In this document: piece after piece, positions 38,930 to 50,493 of the stretch
How the letters are laid out: each line of letters begins with the position of its first letter
How positions within the stretch are numbered: the stretch's first letter is position 1
DNA from: Candidula unifasciata
Lineage: Eukaryota; Mollusca; Gastropoda; Stylommatophora; Geomitridae
Direction: 5' to 3'
DNA: 64,000 bases
Assembly (NCBI GenBank): GCA_905116865.2
Contig: CAJHNH020006224.1
Location: 1-64,000, forward strand
The notes under the pieces: generated by a model
Seen by the model: only the letters and a program-made list of their open reading frames with translations
What the model was told of the DNA's origin: nothing
The model's database searches: none
Made by a program: the position numbers and the translations under genes

Positions 38930-39790
38930 TCACGCTGAGGATACTTCCAGTATAAAAAGTGCATTAAGTATCCTTGTAGGAGGTTGCAGAACATTCGAAA
39001 ATTTGTAATAAGGCTTTATCTCTTTTAGTTGTGCTCCAAGTTTCAGAGCCATTCGAAACGATTGGTCCTATCATCGTATTATACATTTTGAACTTGGTGT
39101 TGCCAGATAGAGACATTGACTTTAGCAGATGTTGAAGGGCTTAGTGAACTTTATTTCCAGACTACATTCATAGATTGTATTTCTTCTTTCAGCATATACT
39201 GAAGCAGTTGAAGTTTGTACACAACTATTGGTTCTCCTTGCAATAACGGTCGCTACTTGGACGAGGACGGCTGCTTAGTCGGAGTTTAGTCCCCTGGCTG
39301 CAGTGCAATTACGGAGTGGACAAGGCACGAATCACAAAACACAGTGAGTTCAACATGGCGTTTAAACTACGCGCTGCGACTCACATTAGCCTAACCCTAA
39401 CCCTACCCCTACCCCTACTCTAGCCCTAATTATGTCATTTGTGTCGTTCCCTCTTTTCCACTCCGTAATTGCACTGCAGCCAGGGGACCGAACTCCGACT
39501 AAGCGGCCGTCGCCGTCCAACTAGCGATCGTTATTGCAAGGAGAGCCCAACTATTTATGTTTCCTTTCGTTTGATTTTGATATTTTTGACTTGCGTGTGG
39601 CCGGAGTTTGTCATCTTTCTCTGTCTTGTTATTACCATGTATTCTGTCTTATATTGATTGATAACTAGTCCCATTTTGTTAGCTGCTTCATTTAAGAGAG
39701 TTAGTTTTTTTACAGTCTCTAGTTCGTTTTCTCCAACGATGTCAGTGTCATTTGCATAACCAAGTATTCAAGTAGTTTCTCATATTTTTT
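38930..39790 (-). pseudogene. LINE reverse transcriptase with YAND box, split by MITE
   Basis: The minus strand from 39760 reads LGYANDTDIVGENELETVKK, the YxDD-type catalytic box with the first D changed to N, then GLVINQYKTEYMVITRQRKM. After a 318-bp insertion it resumes as LLKSMSLSGNTKFKMYNTMI and GPIVSNGSETWSTTK, the thumb region. The N substitution and breaks make it non-functional. Confidence 0.83.
39230..39547. mobile_element. 318-bp MITE with ~85-bp inverted repeats
   Basis: Ends GGTTCTCCTTGCAATAACGG and its near-complement (…CGTTATTGCAAGGAGAGCC). It is flanked by a perfect 8-bp duplication CAACTATT (39222-39229 and 39548-39555). An 8-bp duplication fits hAT or P superfamilies. The centre holds telomere-like CCTAACCCTAACCCTACCCC. 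Inserted into the LINE above. Confidence 0.9.
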
Positions 39791-39875
39791 ATTTGCGACT
39801 TCTAGGACGGTCTAGACAAGAAGTTGGGATTTCACCGTTGTGTAGCGGCTAGAGTCACGCCTGCTGATTTGAAGG

Positions 39876-39877
<2 letters not shown>

Positions 39878-39928
<51 letters not shown>

Positions 39929-39950
39929 CGTGTGGGGGGGGGGGGGTTGT
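39878..39950. repeat. (GT)n(CG)n and G-run
   Basis: About 21 GT units, then CGCGCGCG, then a 14-G run and a T-run. It abuts the S1 SINE at 39962. Confidence 0.95.
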
Positions 39951-39961
39951 TTTTTTTCCTT

Positions 39962-40225
39962 TCTCCAAACATTACCTTGGCTCCCAGGTAGGTTAGTTGC
40001 GTATCCTTTACAAGGCGTTGCAGAACCAACCTCAACAGCCCCTGGCTGTTGTGTGGTTTTTCTAGGCAAATTTACGTCCAGTAGTTTGCTGATTGCTTCC
40101 TGGACAGTCGACTTTCTTGATACCACTGTCTAAACCAACGCAAGGCGCATGGCCTGCAGCTGGGATCGAATCCGGCATCCCGGCATTACGAAGTATTCGC
40201 ATCGACTTAGCCACAGAGCCGACAT
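39962..40225 (-). mobile_element. tRNA-SINE S1, full length
   Basis: The minus strand starts near GGCTCTGTGGCTAAGTCGAT (box A) with box B GGATTCGATCCC, and runs to the GTTGCGTATCCTTTACAAGG end. It matches 23862-24092 throughout. Confidence 0.85.
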
Positions 40226-40255
40226 CTCCCAGGTAGACCCAGCTTTGAATGATTT

Positions 40256-40400
40256 AAAGTTAAACTCCTTTCAAGTAAAGGCAGGCGGCGTGATGTGACC
40301 GCATCACCCATCGACTGCCGATTGGTCTATATAATATAGGTCCAGCCTTATATGTCCAACACGCCTGAACGTGGAAAAAGGTTCTTTACTTTATTTTAGT
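40256..40400 (+). mobile_element. tRNA-SINE S3, 3' half
   Basis: AAAGGCAGGCGGCGTGATGT … CCGATTGGTCTATATAATAT … CGTGGAAAAAGGTTCTTTAC. 5' truncated. 40401-40920 has no recognised feature. Confidence 0.75.
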
Positions 40401-40924
40401 CTTTCTCCATTTTAAAGATTTACTGAACGTTAGACATTAGTAGTAATTAGGTTGAATAACGGTTTGATTCGGTGATTATTAAAATTTTTATTATTATCGT
40501 CTCATCGTTGGTATTGTTAAAATTGTCATTATATTGCCTTTTGCAACCTTTCCGTCTTTCCTGACTATAGTTTTATATTGCGCTATGAGGAGGCACGAGG
40601 CTCACAGCCCATGGCGATGGCGAGTGTGATTAGCAAGACCAGGCCGTGTAAAGAAAAGTCTTCCACAGTTATAGCATGGTATTTCATGACCATTGTTGTC
40701 AACATTTGTGTTAAGTTTCTTTTCAAACGCTCAGCTCTCGTCATTTCTATTATTATCATCATCATTATTAATGGGTTTATTCTTGCGGTACGCTACCGTA
40801 CTGACTATCGGCACATTTTGCATTCATCATGTTTTTTTTTTTCGGTGCTACTATAATACACACTCTGTTGTAAGTTCCAGCTCATTTTTTCGCCTGACAT
40901 TTTTGGGTGAGTAAAGTTAGATAA

Positions 40925-41320
40925 GGCAATTAATAATAAATTACAGACATTCATTAACTGGTGCCTGTGTAGAATAGAGGGAATTAAATGGTATGATAGA
41001 ATAACTAATGTAGAACTTTGGGAGAGAACTAAACAGGCTCCAGTGGACCAAGAGGTGAGGAAAAGACGCTGGCGTTGGATAGGACACACACTGAGAAAAC
41101 AGGAGAACAGCATAACTAGAATGTCTTTGAATTGTAATCCACAGGGGTATAGGAATAAGAAAAGGCCAAAAAACACATGGAGAAGATAGCTGGAGAATGA
41201 AGTTAGAAAGATAGGGAGGACATGGGGAGAGCTCCATGCAATGGCGAAGGATAGAACGACTTGGTGTGAGCTGGTTGAGCGCCTATCCTCCATAGTGGGA
41301 TAGAAAGGCAGAAGAAGAAG
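40925..41320 (+). pseudogene. LINE reverse-transcriptase tail, best copy
   Basis: [79 protein letters not shown], one stop, then ENEVRKIGRTWGELHAMAKD. This is the well-known C-terminal tail of RTE-like/CR1-like LINEs ([11 protein letters not shown], NPQGxRxxxRPxxTWRR). It ends in a (GAA)n tail. Confidence 0.88.
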
Positions 41321-41329
41321 AAAGTTAGG

Positions 41330-41735
41330 TGCGTATCCTTTACATGACGTTGCGCAACCAAAAACAACATTTTATGTTTGAGGTTTTACTAAGCAATTTC
41401 ATGTTCAGTAATTTGCCGGTGCCACAGCGTAGACTGGTGTTTTGCTGGGGGAGGGTGGGGGAGGAGTAGTCCTGTTTAACCAGCATCCTCCCAAAAAAAA
41501 AGGGGGGGGGGGGGGGGGGGGGGGGGGGCTTTGTAATTGTGACTAAGTTATGTGCACCCTAAAGAGTACTTCTTTAGTGTTGATGCCATCAAAGGAGACT
41601 ACCCAAATTAACTGTCCCGACCGGCGACGAAGTCGTTTACCGGCGATCCGGTCGCTGATGTGCCTGCTTTGCCACAGCACAGCCGTCTCTTGATGCCATT
41701 GTCGAAACCAATGCAAGAAAATTTAGTAGTGAGTA
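41330..41735 (-). mobile_element. tRNA-SINE S1 interrupted by R3
   Basis: S1 3' part at 41330-41429 and its continuation from 41673 (CGTCTCTTGATGCCATTGTC, GAAACCAATGCAAG) are separated by a block duplicated at TGCCACAGC on both sides. Confidence 0.7.
41430..41672 (-). repeat. R3 inserted in S1, with G-run
   Basis: Reverse complement of the 60185-60390 repeat (CCAGCATCCTCCC, GTGACTAAGTTATGTGCACC, GACGAAGTCGTTTACCGGCG). A 27-G run (41502-41528) lies inside. The 9-bp TGCCACAGC repeat on both sides looks like a target-site duplication, so R3 is mobile. Confidence 0.7.
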
Positions 41736-41964
41736 CCGGCACCTTTTTATCTTGAAAAAAGTACAGATTAATCATTTTGTGATATAAATAAGAATTGCAT
41801 TCATAGTCTTATTACAACAATTTTTGTTAGATCAAACAAACGTGAAAACTAAATATGTACTATCCCTGAGATAAGGCACAAGGCAATCCCGATCAACATA
41901 AAGAAACATATTATACAACGCATATTCACGCCCATCCTATGCTGCCAGTGCTATGTGTGCCAAG

Positions 41965-42258
41965 AGCCGCGTTAGCGCAGTCGATACGAGGCTCGCTTTC
42001 AAATCCAGCTGCGACTCGCTGCAGCCCACGGCCGGTGTTCGAAACCGGGCGGTTCCCGGGGTTCACCCTGCCACTAGGAAATGGGTACCAGACTTAACAC
42101 TCTGGGGTAAATGGAGGAATATCGCTGTAGCTAGAGTTGCGTGCGGACGGCGACAGAGGCGGACAGTTTCTTATCAGCTGTCCGTACTGGTGGCAGAGCA
42201 CTTATGGTTTATAACCATGTGGAATGACGCTGGTTCACATCTCCAGACTTTACCTTTA
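41965..42258 (+). mobile_element. tRNA-SINE family S2, full length
   Basis: Head AGCCGCGTTAGCGCAGTCGA (box A) and GGTGTTCGAAACC (box B). The body has GGGTACCAGACTTAACACTC, GACGGCGACAGAGGCGGAC and GCACTTATGGTTTATAACCA, ending ACTTTACCTTTACTTACC. Reference copy. Confidence 0.9.
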
Positions 42259-43154
42259 CTTACCGAAAGTCAGAAAAGAAAAATATTAACTGTAATGGTG
42301 TGAATTCCCGGGGAAATCCCAGAGAGGTCCCGATTGGGGGGATAAGGTCAGAGGACCAGTAAAACAAGACGGAAGTGTGGAAAGCATGTCTCGAGTATCC
42401 TGTGGTGAGTGAATAGAGATACGGGGAAAGCGTGACACTTGAGCGGATAGGAAGTCAGTTGAAGTTTGGACCTGAATGTGTGCGGTCGAATGCGAGAGAA
42501 CAGCTGAGAAGAATGCAGATCATCTGACCACGTGTAATTGTGCGAGAGCAGGAATGAATGTCTACTGACTACAAGTTTCGATTGTATACAGGTCCAAGAA
42601 ACAAGATGTTAGCCTGATCCAGATGTATGATCCGAAAGGCAATAGCAGAGAGAATCACAGGGTGAGACAGTTGGAAATATTGTCATAAATCAGCCATGCG
42701 TTGCAACCACGAGAACACAAGTGAGCGCATGGACAGTGCGGTTGTTGCAACAGCAAATAAAGATCAATAACTACGTGTTGGTCGTCTGGTGTATTCCTGG
42801 TAATTTTGTGTAACTCTCAAGAAAGTCAGTGTAGCAATGCGACGAGTGCATTCAAACCCTAGACAGAGCCACATTGCATAACCAAAAAATTAAGATGTCC
42901 GAAAAAAGCTGCAAGAGTGACTAGAAGAGATAACATCAGAATTTAGGTTATACAAGTTGGCACATAACAATTTGTACATTATATACACAGACAGCAAATC
43001 CAATGGTATGCCCACTTAGAGAGAAGGCTTTGTGACGCCATGCCATACAAGACATACATATAAAGAGAAGGGCGCTCTTACGAGGTAGACCAAGAACAAA
43101 CAGAATGATAACATAATACAAACTTTACAACAGCACGATGTGTCTATGGTCGCG
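42259..43154. other. No recognised feature
   Basis: Unique-looking DNA of moderate GC. No long frames, splice-bounded exon or repeat family was recognised. Confidence 0.4.
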
Positions 43155-43640
43155 GTGGCGGGTGGCCAGGCGAGCAAGAAAGTGGAACTTTGTATTTCCG
43201 GGTAGCCAGACGAGCAAGAATGTGGAACTTTGTATCTCTGGTTGGCCAGACGAGCAAGAATGTAAAACTTTGTATCTTTGGTTGGCCAGACGAGCAAGAA
43301 TGTGGAACTTTATATCTCTGTTTGGCCAGACGAGCAAGAAAGTGGAACTTTGTATCTCCGGGTGGCCTGACGAGCAAGAGAGCGGAACTTTGTATCTCCG
43401 GGTGGCCTGACGAGCAAGAATGTGGAACTTTGTATCTCCGGGTGGTCAGACGAGCAAGAAAGTGGAACTTTGTATCTCCGGGTGGCCAGACGAACAAGAA
43501 AGTGCAACTTCGTATCTCTGGGTGGCCAGACGAACAAGAAAGTGGAACTTTGTATCTCCGGGTGACCGGACGAGCAAGAAAGTGGAAATCTGTATCTCCG
43601 GGTGACCGGACGAGCAAGAAAGTGAAACTTTGTTTCTCCT
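43155..43640. repeat. 40-bp minisatellite, open in several frames
   Basis: Twelve copies of GGGTGGCCAGACGAGCAAGA then AAGTGGAACTTTGTATCTCC. Because 40 is not divisible by three and the unit lacks stops, long frames are open on both strands (157-170 codons). This explains them without a gene. Copies are 85-95% identical. Confidence 0.95.
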
Positions 43641-43760
43641 TCGATACCCGAACTGTAAAAAAAAAAGGAAGTAAAGGAGGAATAGAAAAAGAAAAATAAG
43701 AAGAACAAGAACAAGAAGAACAAGAAGAACAAGAACAAGAAACGCACCCTGATTACATCA
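43641..43760. repeat. A/G-rich purine tract
   Basis: AGGAGGAATAGAAAAAG then AACAAGAACAAGAAGAAC repeats, following the 40-bp array. Confidence 0.85.
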
Positions 43761-44074
43761 GCAGTCAGCAAGTAAAGCTGCTGTGTCATGGTGCTACTCG
43801 GTACGACTACCGCAGCACACAACCTGGTTGCGATATGCAGATTATTGCATTAGTCGCCCTGATTGCAGCTATTAATAGAAGTTGTATATATATATCTATT
43901 GGAGCTTTTGATATGACGTCACACTTAATTCCAAAGGTAATTTGCCGGGAACGTGCTGCGCACGTGTTCCATGTATGATGTGTAGGTGTGTCTTCCGCAT
44001 TGTTCAGTGTGGTTCGCCATGTTATAGTTTTAACCTTCATGTAACTTCTTCAGTTTGACTTTTTCCTTATGGTT

Positions 44075-44453
44075 TCTTCTTCTTCTTTTTCTTCTCCTTC
44101 TTTTACTTTTTTTCTTCCTCCTCTTCGTTTACTTCATCTTCTTCTTTATATTCTTCTGTTTCTTTTTTTTTTTCTTTTGCTTCTTTTATTTCTTTTTCCT
44201 CTAATTCTTCTTCGGAGGGGGGGAGGGGGCTTCTTCTTCTTTTCTTCTTCTTTTCTTCTTATTCTTCTTCTTCTTCTTCTCTTCTTCTTCTTCTTCTTCT
44301 TCTTCTTCTTTCTTTCTTTCTTCTTCTTCTTGAGTCGGTCGGCTTCTTCTCTTTCTTCGGAGTCTTCACCTTTCTTCTTCCGTCCTTTCTTGCATCATCT
44401 TTTTAGAGTCTTCTTCTGCTTCTTCTTCTTTTTCTCCTCCATCTTTTACTTTT

Positions 44454-44484
<31 letters not shown>

Positions 44485-44965
44485 TTACTTCTTATACTTC
44501 CTCGTCTTCTTGTTTTTACTCTTATTTTACTTCTTCCTCCTCCTCCTTCTCCTTCTTCGTCTTCTTCTTCTTCTTCTTCTTCTTCTTCTTCTTCTTCTTC
44601 TTCTTCTTCTTCTTCTTCTTCTTCTTCTTCTTCTTCTTCTTCTTCTTCTTCTTCTTCTTCTTCTTCTTCTTCTTCTTCTTCTTCTTTTCTCTTTTCTTCT
44701 TTCTTCTTCTTCTTCTTCTAGTCTTCTTCTTCTTCTTCTTCTTCTTCTTCTTCTTCTTCTTCTTCTTCTTCTTCTTCTTCTTCTTCTTCTTCTTCTTCTT
44801 CTTCTTCTTCTTCTTCTTCTTCTTCTTCTTCTTCTTCTTCTTCTTCTTCTTCTTCTTTATCATCTAATCTCACATTTCTTCCCTTGTCATACCTTCTCTC
44901 TTCTTCTTTTTTCTCCTCCTCCTTGTTTTTCTTATTCTTCTACTTGTCTCATTTTATTCTCTTTA
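44075..44965. repeat. ~0.9-kb (TTC)n array
   Basis: Imperfect TTC/TTCTT at the edges and nearly pure (TTC)n from about 44555 to 44855, with one TAG interruption near 44720. It is a polypurine-polypyrimidine tract able to form triplex (H-DNA) and is open as poly-Leu/Phe/Ser. Not a gene. Confidence 0.97.
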
Positions 44966-45314
44966 TTGTGAAAATGGCACCCGAGTGATCATCAACATTG
45001 TTATGGCTTCCACTGTCTTCGTAATCATTATGCGTAGCAACGTCTTAATATTATAAAAATAAACAGGATGATGGTGATGATAATCAGCATTATCATGTTG
45101 CTTGCCGATAAGCGTTGTCAGTTATATTGTCCAGCTCTCATAATAACTATGTGTCACTCGATTGGCTGTTTATCCTGCTATTGTTTTATACAAACAGTAC
45201 ACAGAAACCACCGTTGTTCTTTTAACATATAACAAATAAATACAATAATATATCTGAAATGGCATGGAAATGTTTAGACAGTATTGCAAATGAGAACTTC
45301 TATATATGTTAAGG

Positions 45315-45511
45315 CAGTGGTTCTCAACCTTCCTAATGCCGCGACCCTTTTATAAGTTCCTCATGCTGTGGCGACCCCCAACCATACAGTTACTTTCGTT
45401 GCCACTTCGTAACTTTAAAGAATATTTGTTTTGCGATGGTCTCTGACGACCCCTGTAAAAGGGTCGATTAAACCAAAAAAAAAGACGCGACCCATAGGCT
45501 GAGAACCCCTG
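45315..45511. mobile_element. SPIN-type hAT miniature transposon, copy 2
   Basis: 197 bp, starting CAGTGGTTCTCAACCTTCCT and ending …GGCTGAGAACCCCTG. It is flanked by a perfect 8-bp duplication TGTTAAGG (45307-45314 and 45512-45519). The interior keeps AATGCCGCGACCC and GCGACCCCCAACCATA of the SPIN consensus. Less worn than copy 1 at the left end; an A-run interrupts the right half. Confidence 0.94.
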
Positions 45512-45539
45512 TGTTAAGGGGAACTCTTAGCACACTTAC

Positions 45540-45670
45540 AGTGCCCCCCCCCCCGTGGCCCCCCCACCCCCCGGGTGGAGACTGGGTGGGTGGGAGGGAG
45601 GTGTGGCATGCGACATGCTTGTAATGCTGGCAGTAAGTATATTGTGGTTTGTCCTCCACAATGAGGCTCA

Positions 45671-45704
<34 letters not shown>

Positions 45705-45735
45705 AACTGTGTGTTTCTATGTGTGAATGTGTGTG
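45540..45735. repeat. C-run and (GT)n
   Basis: Two C-runs (45545-45575) and about 14 GT units (45673-45700) with worn GT beyond. Confidence 0.9.
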
Positions 45736-45904
45736 TATGCACACCCACAGCTCAATAGCCTGACTTAACCAGCCGTTCAACGTAAATACAGTGAGTCATA
45801 AACCATGTGTTGAAGTATCCTCCCCTCCCCTAATCTATCAGTTGCTGCGTGTTAATCTGAACTTTATTTATGTTTATGGAGAGAGAATGTAAGAAACAAA
45901 CAGA

Positions 45905-46515
<611 letters not shown>

Positions 46516-46980
46516 GTCGATAGTTAGATGTCTTGTTGGATGGGTATGAAGCTAGACAGGTAGACAGACACGCAGGCACGCCGACATGCATACACAGCTT
46601 TTGACAAATCATATACATATAAAAGGAACTGCAATTCAAACTTTTAACAACAGTGCCACCCGCTCGTGCCCTTGACAGAAACATATGAATACAGCATTAG
46701 ACTGATTGCACTAACATCGCCTTCAGCAAATAAGAAAATGCCTTTCACCAGTTACTTCCCGATTTCACTTAACAGATCACTCGACAGCAGCGTGATCTGC
46801 GCACTTTAAAATGAACATTTCTTGAACACGTTGTGTTTCTGGAAACATGTATTTTTTTATTGCAGAAACCTGTTGCTAAACTGAAAATGGTACTTTCTTA
46901 TTAGCTGACCACAAACACGGGAAATCTACAGGTCACGGGACAGTCAAATATTTCAGGGGGTGGTGGATTAAGCGTATAGT
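46516..46980. other. No recognised feature
   Basis: Unique-looking DNA after the GATA/GACA array. Confidence 0.4.
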
Positions 46981-46982
46981 TT

Positions 46983-47033
46983 TTGTTAGGGTTAAGGTTA
47001 GGGTTAAGGTTAGGGTTAAGGTTAGGGTTAGGT
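46983..47033. repeat. Interstitial telomere-like repeat
   Basis: Four alternations of GTTAGG and GTTAAG-type units (GGTTAGGGTTAAGGTTAGGG). Too short and too mixed to be a telomere; likely interstitial. Confidence 0.85.
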
Positions 47034-47524
47034 GAACGAGCGAAAACATTAGCCTTGGAGAAAGAAAAAAAACCGAGCTATAGCACAGAAAACACAGAAA
47101 ACCCGCTCTTTCCAAGCTCTAAAATATTGAACTGTCCCGTGATGTCATTTGTGGCCGGATAAAAAGAAAGTACATGAAAGCTTCTGCAGTGCAGAATTTC
47201 GAAGTCAGCGTTCCTTATTATATAATGACACTAGTGTCTAGTGGAAAAGAATGTCTTATCCCTTAAAACATCTCACAGTACCTTTTGCAAGGTCACCAAT
47301 TCGTCTTGTCCTTGTCTGAGAACATCCGGTAATACGTGCAGCAGGAAAAAACCAACCCTGAGCCTCATGAACTCAGGTGGGCCTACTCTCTGAAAATGTC
47401 TAGGACCTCATGGGCCGAAACATTTGTCGACGAGAGGTTACTTCTATTGACGATTGGTAGACTCCTGCTGTACATGCTTCCCTGTGGAGTTTCTTCTTAT
47501 TGACACTACAGTCCAATGCTGGGA

Positions 47525-47670
47525 GCCGCCGTGTGGCGGCTAGAGGCCTGCTGCGGATCGGACGTTCATGAGATCAGGTGCTGATGGAGCCGGAGATCTT
47601 TCAAAAATGACCTTGGCTTCCACGCTGACCCAGTCTTAGAGGGGTACCAGGTAAAGTCCTGGAAAGTAAT
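47525..47670 (+). mobile_element. tRNA-SINE S3, 5' half
   Basis: Head GTGTGGCGGCTAGAGGCC and ATCAGGTGCTGATGGAGCCG (worn box B), then TGACCTTGGCTTCCACGCTG and GGTACCAGGTAAAGTCCTGG. The 3' half is missing. 47671-48084 has nothing recognised. Confidence 0.7.
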
Positions 47671-48084
47671 GGTAATGTTAGTTTCAGCTTCATAGCAAAC
47701 GGGTCACCCCATAGTTGCTCTGCTCCTGTGCCAACGAAAAACACACAGGATGTTCATCACAGTCCCTTGTGGACAGATTGAGAGACTGCTGTCTCAGCAT
47801 ATGTACTAGCATACACACGCATTAAAAGCATACGGTTGCCATAAAAAGCGCTAACACAAACAGTCCAACATTAGAAATGCAGTTCATCATCGACGGTAGC
47901 AGAGGTATCCAACAAATCAGCAGTTGCACACGCGATCCATTTTAATCACATAGGGGCACCACTAATATTGCGGCGACAGTCCACGGGATATTTTCTGAAT
48001 CTACAATTCACAATATAACGTTGGTCACAGTCAAAAAACATTCCAAATGAAATCCACAGCTTACAGTGTCGCACCGTGTACTCA

Positions 48085-48195
48085 ACCCAGATGCTGACCA
48101 CATCACTCACCAAGTGCCAATTAGTCTATAAAATATAGGTCTAGTCCTATAAACCCAACACGTCTGAAGGCGTAGAAATGGGTCCTTTACTCACG
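48085..48195 (+). mobile_element. tRNA-SINE S3, 3' half
   Basis: CAGATGCTGACCACATCACT … TAGTCTATAAAATATAGGTC … GTCTGAAGGCGTAGAAATGG. Confidence 0.75.
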
Positions 48196-48639
48196 GTCCA
48201 TTGTGTCGTGGGTTGTCGAAAAGGGGTGATAGGGTGGGGGTGGGGGCAAAGTTAGATAGTACAGTTAGCTCTAAAACATGATCCGGGACATAAGATCGGA
48301 TTCAGGTAATGTCGGGCACGAACGGCCACCTTAATTCATAAGCTACTATGTGATTAGGTCCCTGCCCGGACCGTAAGTCAGGTTAATATGTAACCGTCAT
48401 GGTTTTTTTTTTTTATTTCCGTCCGTGCGTCTGTATGTCTGTCCATCTGTCCTTCCGTGCACCCACCCGTCAACCTGTCTGTGTGTCATCTGTTTTGTCT
48501 CTTATTCTGCCTGTCTGCCAGTCTATCTCAGTCTATCTCTCACATTCTCTCTCCATAAATATAAAGTTCAGATATGCACACAGCATAACTCATACGAGGT
48601 GTTTGGAATATGTACCAATTTTCTTCTTCTTCTTTTTCT

Positions 48640-48654
48640 GATTTTTTTTTTTTT

Positions 48655-48685
<31 letters not shown>

Positions 48686-48880
48686 CCTTTTTAGGATGAA
48701 TTTTTCGTTTATTCGAAGCCCTACTCTGGCTCTTGCCAGGGACCGCAATATAGCCTGGTCATAAATATGGCCTTAATGCTGAACGCGGTTTCTGAGACCT
48801 CATCCACATGGTGGCACATTGTGTCACCGGGTGTTTATCGCTTGTGTGCTGTCTTGGTGGGGTAGAAAATCAACCAGTCT
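48640..48880 (+). repeat. Poly-T, poly-G, then R2
   Basis: A ~22-T run and a ~20-G run run straight into TCCTTTTTAGGATGAATTTT, the hairpin end of R2. The R2 copy continues to about 48875. Confidence 0.85.
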
Positions 48881-48904
48881 TCTTTTTCCTGAAAGCATAA
48901 AAAA

Positions 48905-49110
48905 AAAGTCGTCCCCATGTGGGATGCAATTTTTTTTTTTTTTTTTTGGAAGCCCCACCCTGGATTCTGCCGGGGGCCCTGAATATAGCCGGGACATAAA
49001 TATGGCCTAACGGCTGAGACCTCTTCACGGGTGATCCTCATCCGCATGGTGGCACTTTGTGTCACCGGGTGTTTATCGCTTGTGTGATGTCCTGGTGGGG
49101 TATAACTACC
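48905..49110 (+). repeat. R2, second copy
   Basis: Starts GTCGTCCCCATGTGGGATGC and a T-run, lacks part of the middle, and ends GTCCTGGTGGGGTATAAC. Two R2 copies in the same orientation, ~30 bp apart. Confidence 0.8.
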
Positions 49111-49119
49111 TACCTACCT

Positions 49120-49640
49120 TCTTTGAGTTCGGTTTTGTGTTCTCCTATCAGACCAATAGGTGGGTTACCTCTATGAACTCGCATGTCAGTAGCAGGTCCT
49201 TCGTGGTTCTCCCATAGCTTGCCATGCACACTTTGCTCTTGAGGCCAGGTGTCTTTTCGAATTTGTATGTAGAGTTGGCAGGTCTGCAGAATGTGCTCAG
49301 GTGTTTGTGGTCCTGTTTGACAGACACACTGTAGGGACTATAAACATTTTTTTTTTAATGCATGTGGTAGTTGAGCCTTCAGTCTTCTGTTCGTGGACGA
49401 AAAATTGTATGTTGCTTTCTGTTGAGTCTGTGATGGGATCTTCTGGATTTTTAGTTAGTTTGTTCTCTCCTCAATTCCTTGTTTTTTCCCTCGATAAGTG
49501 TTCTGTTTTCTGGTAACGACAATGGATGGGTGTGTTGTTTCTCCTTTGTTCCATTTTTTGCAAGTCTGTCGGCTAACTCATTTCCTGGTATACGGCACTG
49601 AACCGGAATCCACTTGAGATCCAGTTTGATTCTCATCGCT
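49120..49640 (-). pseudogene. LINE RNase H and C-terminus, frameshifted
   Basis: The minus strand reads LKWIPVQCRIPGNELADRLA then KNGTKEKQHTHPLSLPENRT. The WIPxxCxIPGNExADxLAK motif is the RNase H end found in I-type LINEs. In another frame it goes on QTPEHILQTCQLYIQIRKDT, the C….EHIL..C tail. At least one frameshift. Confidence 0.85.
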
Positions 49641-49963
49641 AGAAGTTAATCCTGCAGATTGCAGTCCCAGAATGGGCAACTACCTACTAGGGTTGTACCG
49701 AATATTCGCTTCGTATTCGCTTCGGGGCCGAATAGTGGACCTAATAACTATTCGGTATTCGGCCGAATACTTGCGATCGGGCCAAATACGAATAGTGGTT
49801 ACCTTACACCCGTTTCTGCATACACTGCGATGGACTGAAATAACTCTCATTAACACAATAGTTGCTGTTGCCTGAGTCTGTCGTAGCGGGTGAAACTGCG
49901 ACCAAGTTGCGTTGTACAGTAATGGCGAGGTCTTTGCCTGCTGACTCGACCGAGGCATTACAG

Positions 49964-50030
49964 CAGAGGTTCTCAAACTGGTTGCGTATGCCAGGGGTGC
50001 CGCGGCGGAAATCAAGAAAAGTCGGCTATA
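49964..50030 (+). mobile_element. hAT-like terminus inside the larger element
   Basis: CAGAGGTTCTCAAACTGGTT followed by GCCAGGGGTGCCGCGGCGG is typical of a CAGNGGTTCTCAAACT hAT terminus. The opposite end was not found. Confidence 0.5.
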
Positions 50031-50349
50031 ACTTGTGACATTATTAAAGAAGGCATAAAGATACTTAAGAGTTATAATTTAAATTTGCTTTCTTCGTCAC
50101 TGTCGAAAAGATTGTTATTTTTCCTTGTTTCACATTCAAAGTGTATCATACTACATAAAATGCCAACCGCAGAGTGCTAAAAATTGTCCTTGTATTTATC
50201 TCGAAGTGCGACCGATCCTCCATCTGTATTCGTGAAGGTGCAGCAGATAAGGTTGTGATTACATTTCGGCTGAAATTTTAAAGTAGAAAACGTATCTGTG
50301 CAATAGTAACTGTTAGCCTCGTCAGTTAAGCACTTATATTTAAAGGCAA

Positions 50350-50462
50350 TGCGTTGTGAGTCCTGGACAATCGGTAGGCAGGCAAAACAATTTCTTGAGG
50401 CCTCAGAGATGTGGTTTTACAGAACAATGCTTAAAAAACCTTACACCCCCCCCCCCACCCCC

Positions 50463-50493
<31 letters not shown>

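Noticed and set aside
44075..44971. 300-codon poly-Leu/Phe open frame
   Set aside because: Product of the (TTC)n array, with no start context or flanking homology.
46983..47033. True telomere or chromosome end
   Set aside because: Only ~50 bp of mixed TTAGGG/TTAAGG inside unique DNA; interstitial.
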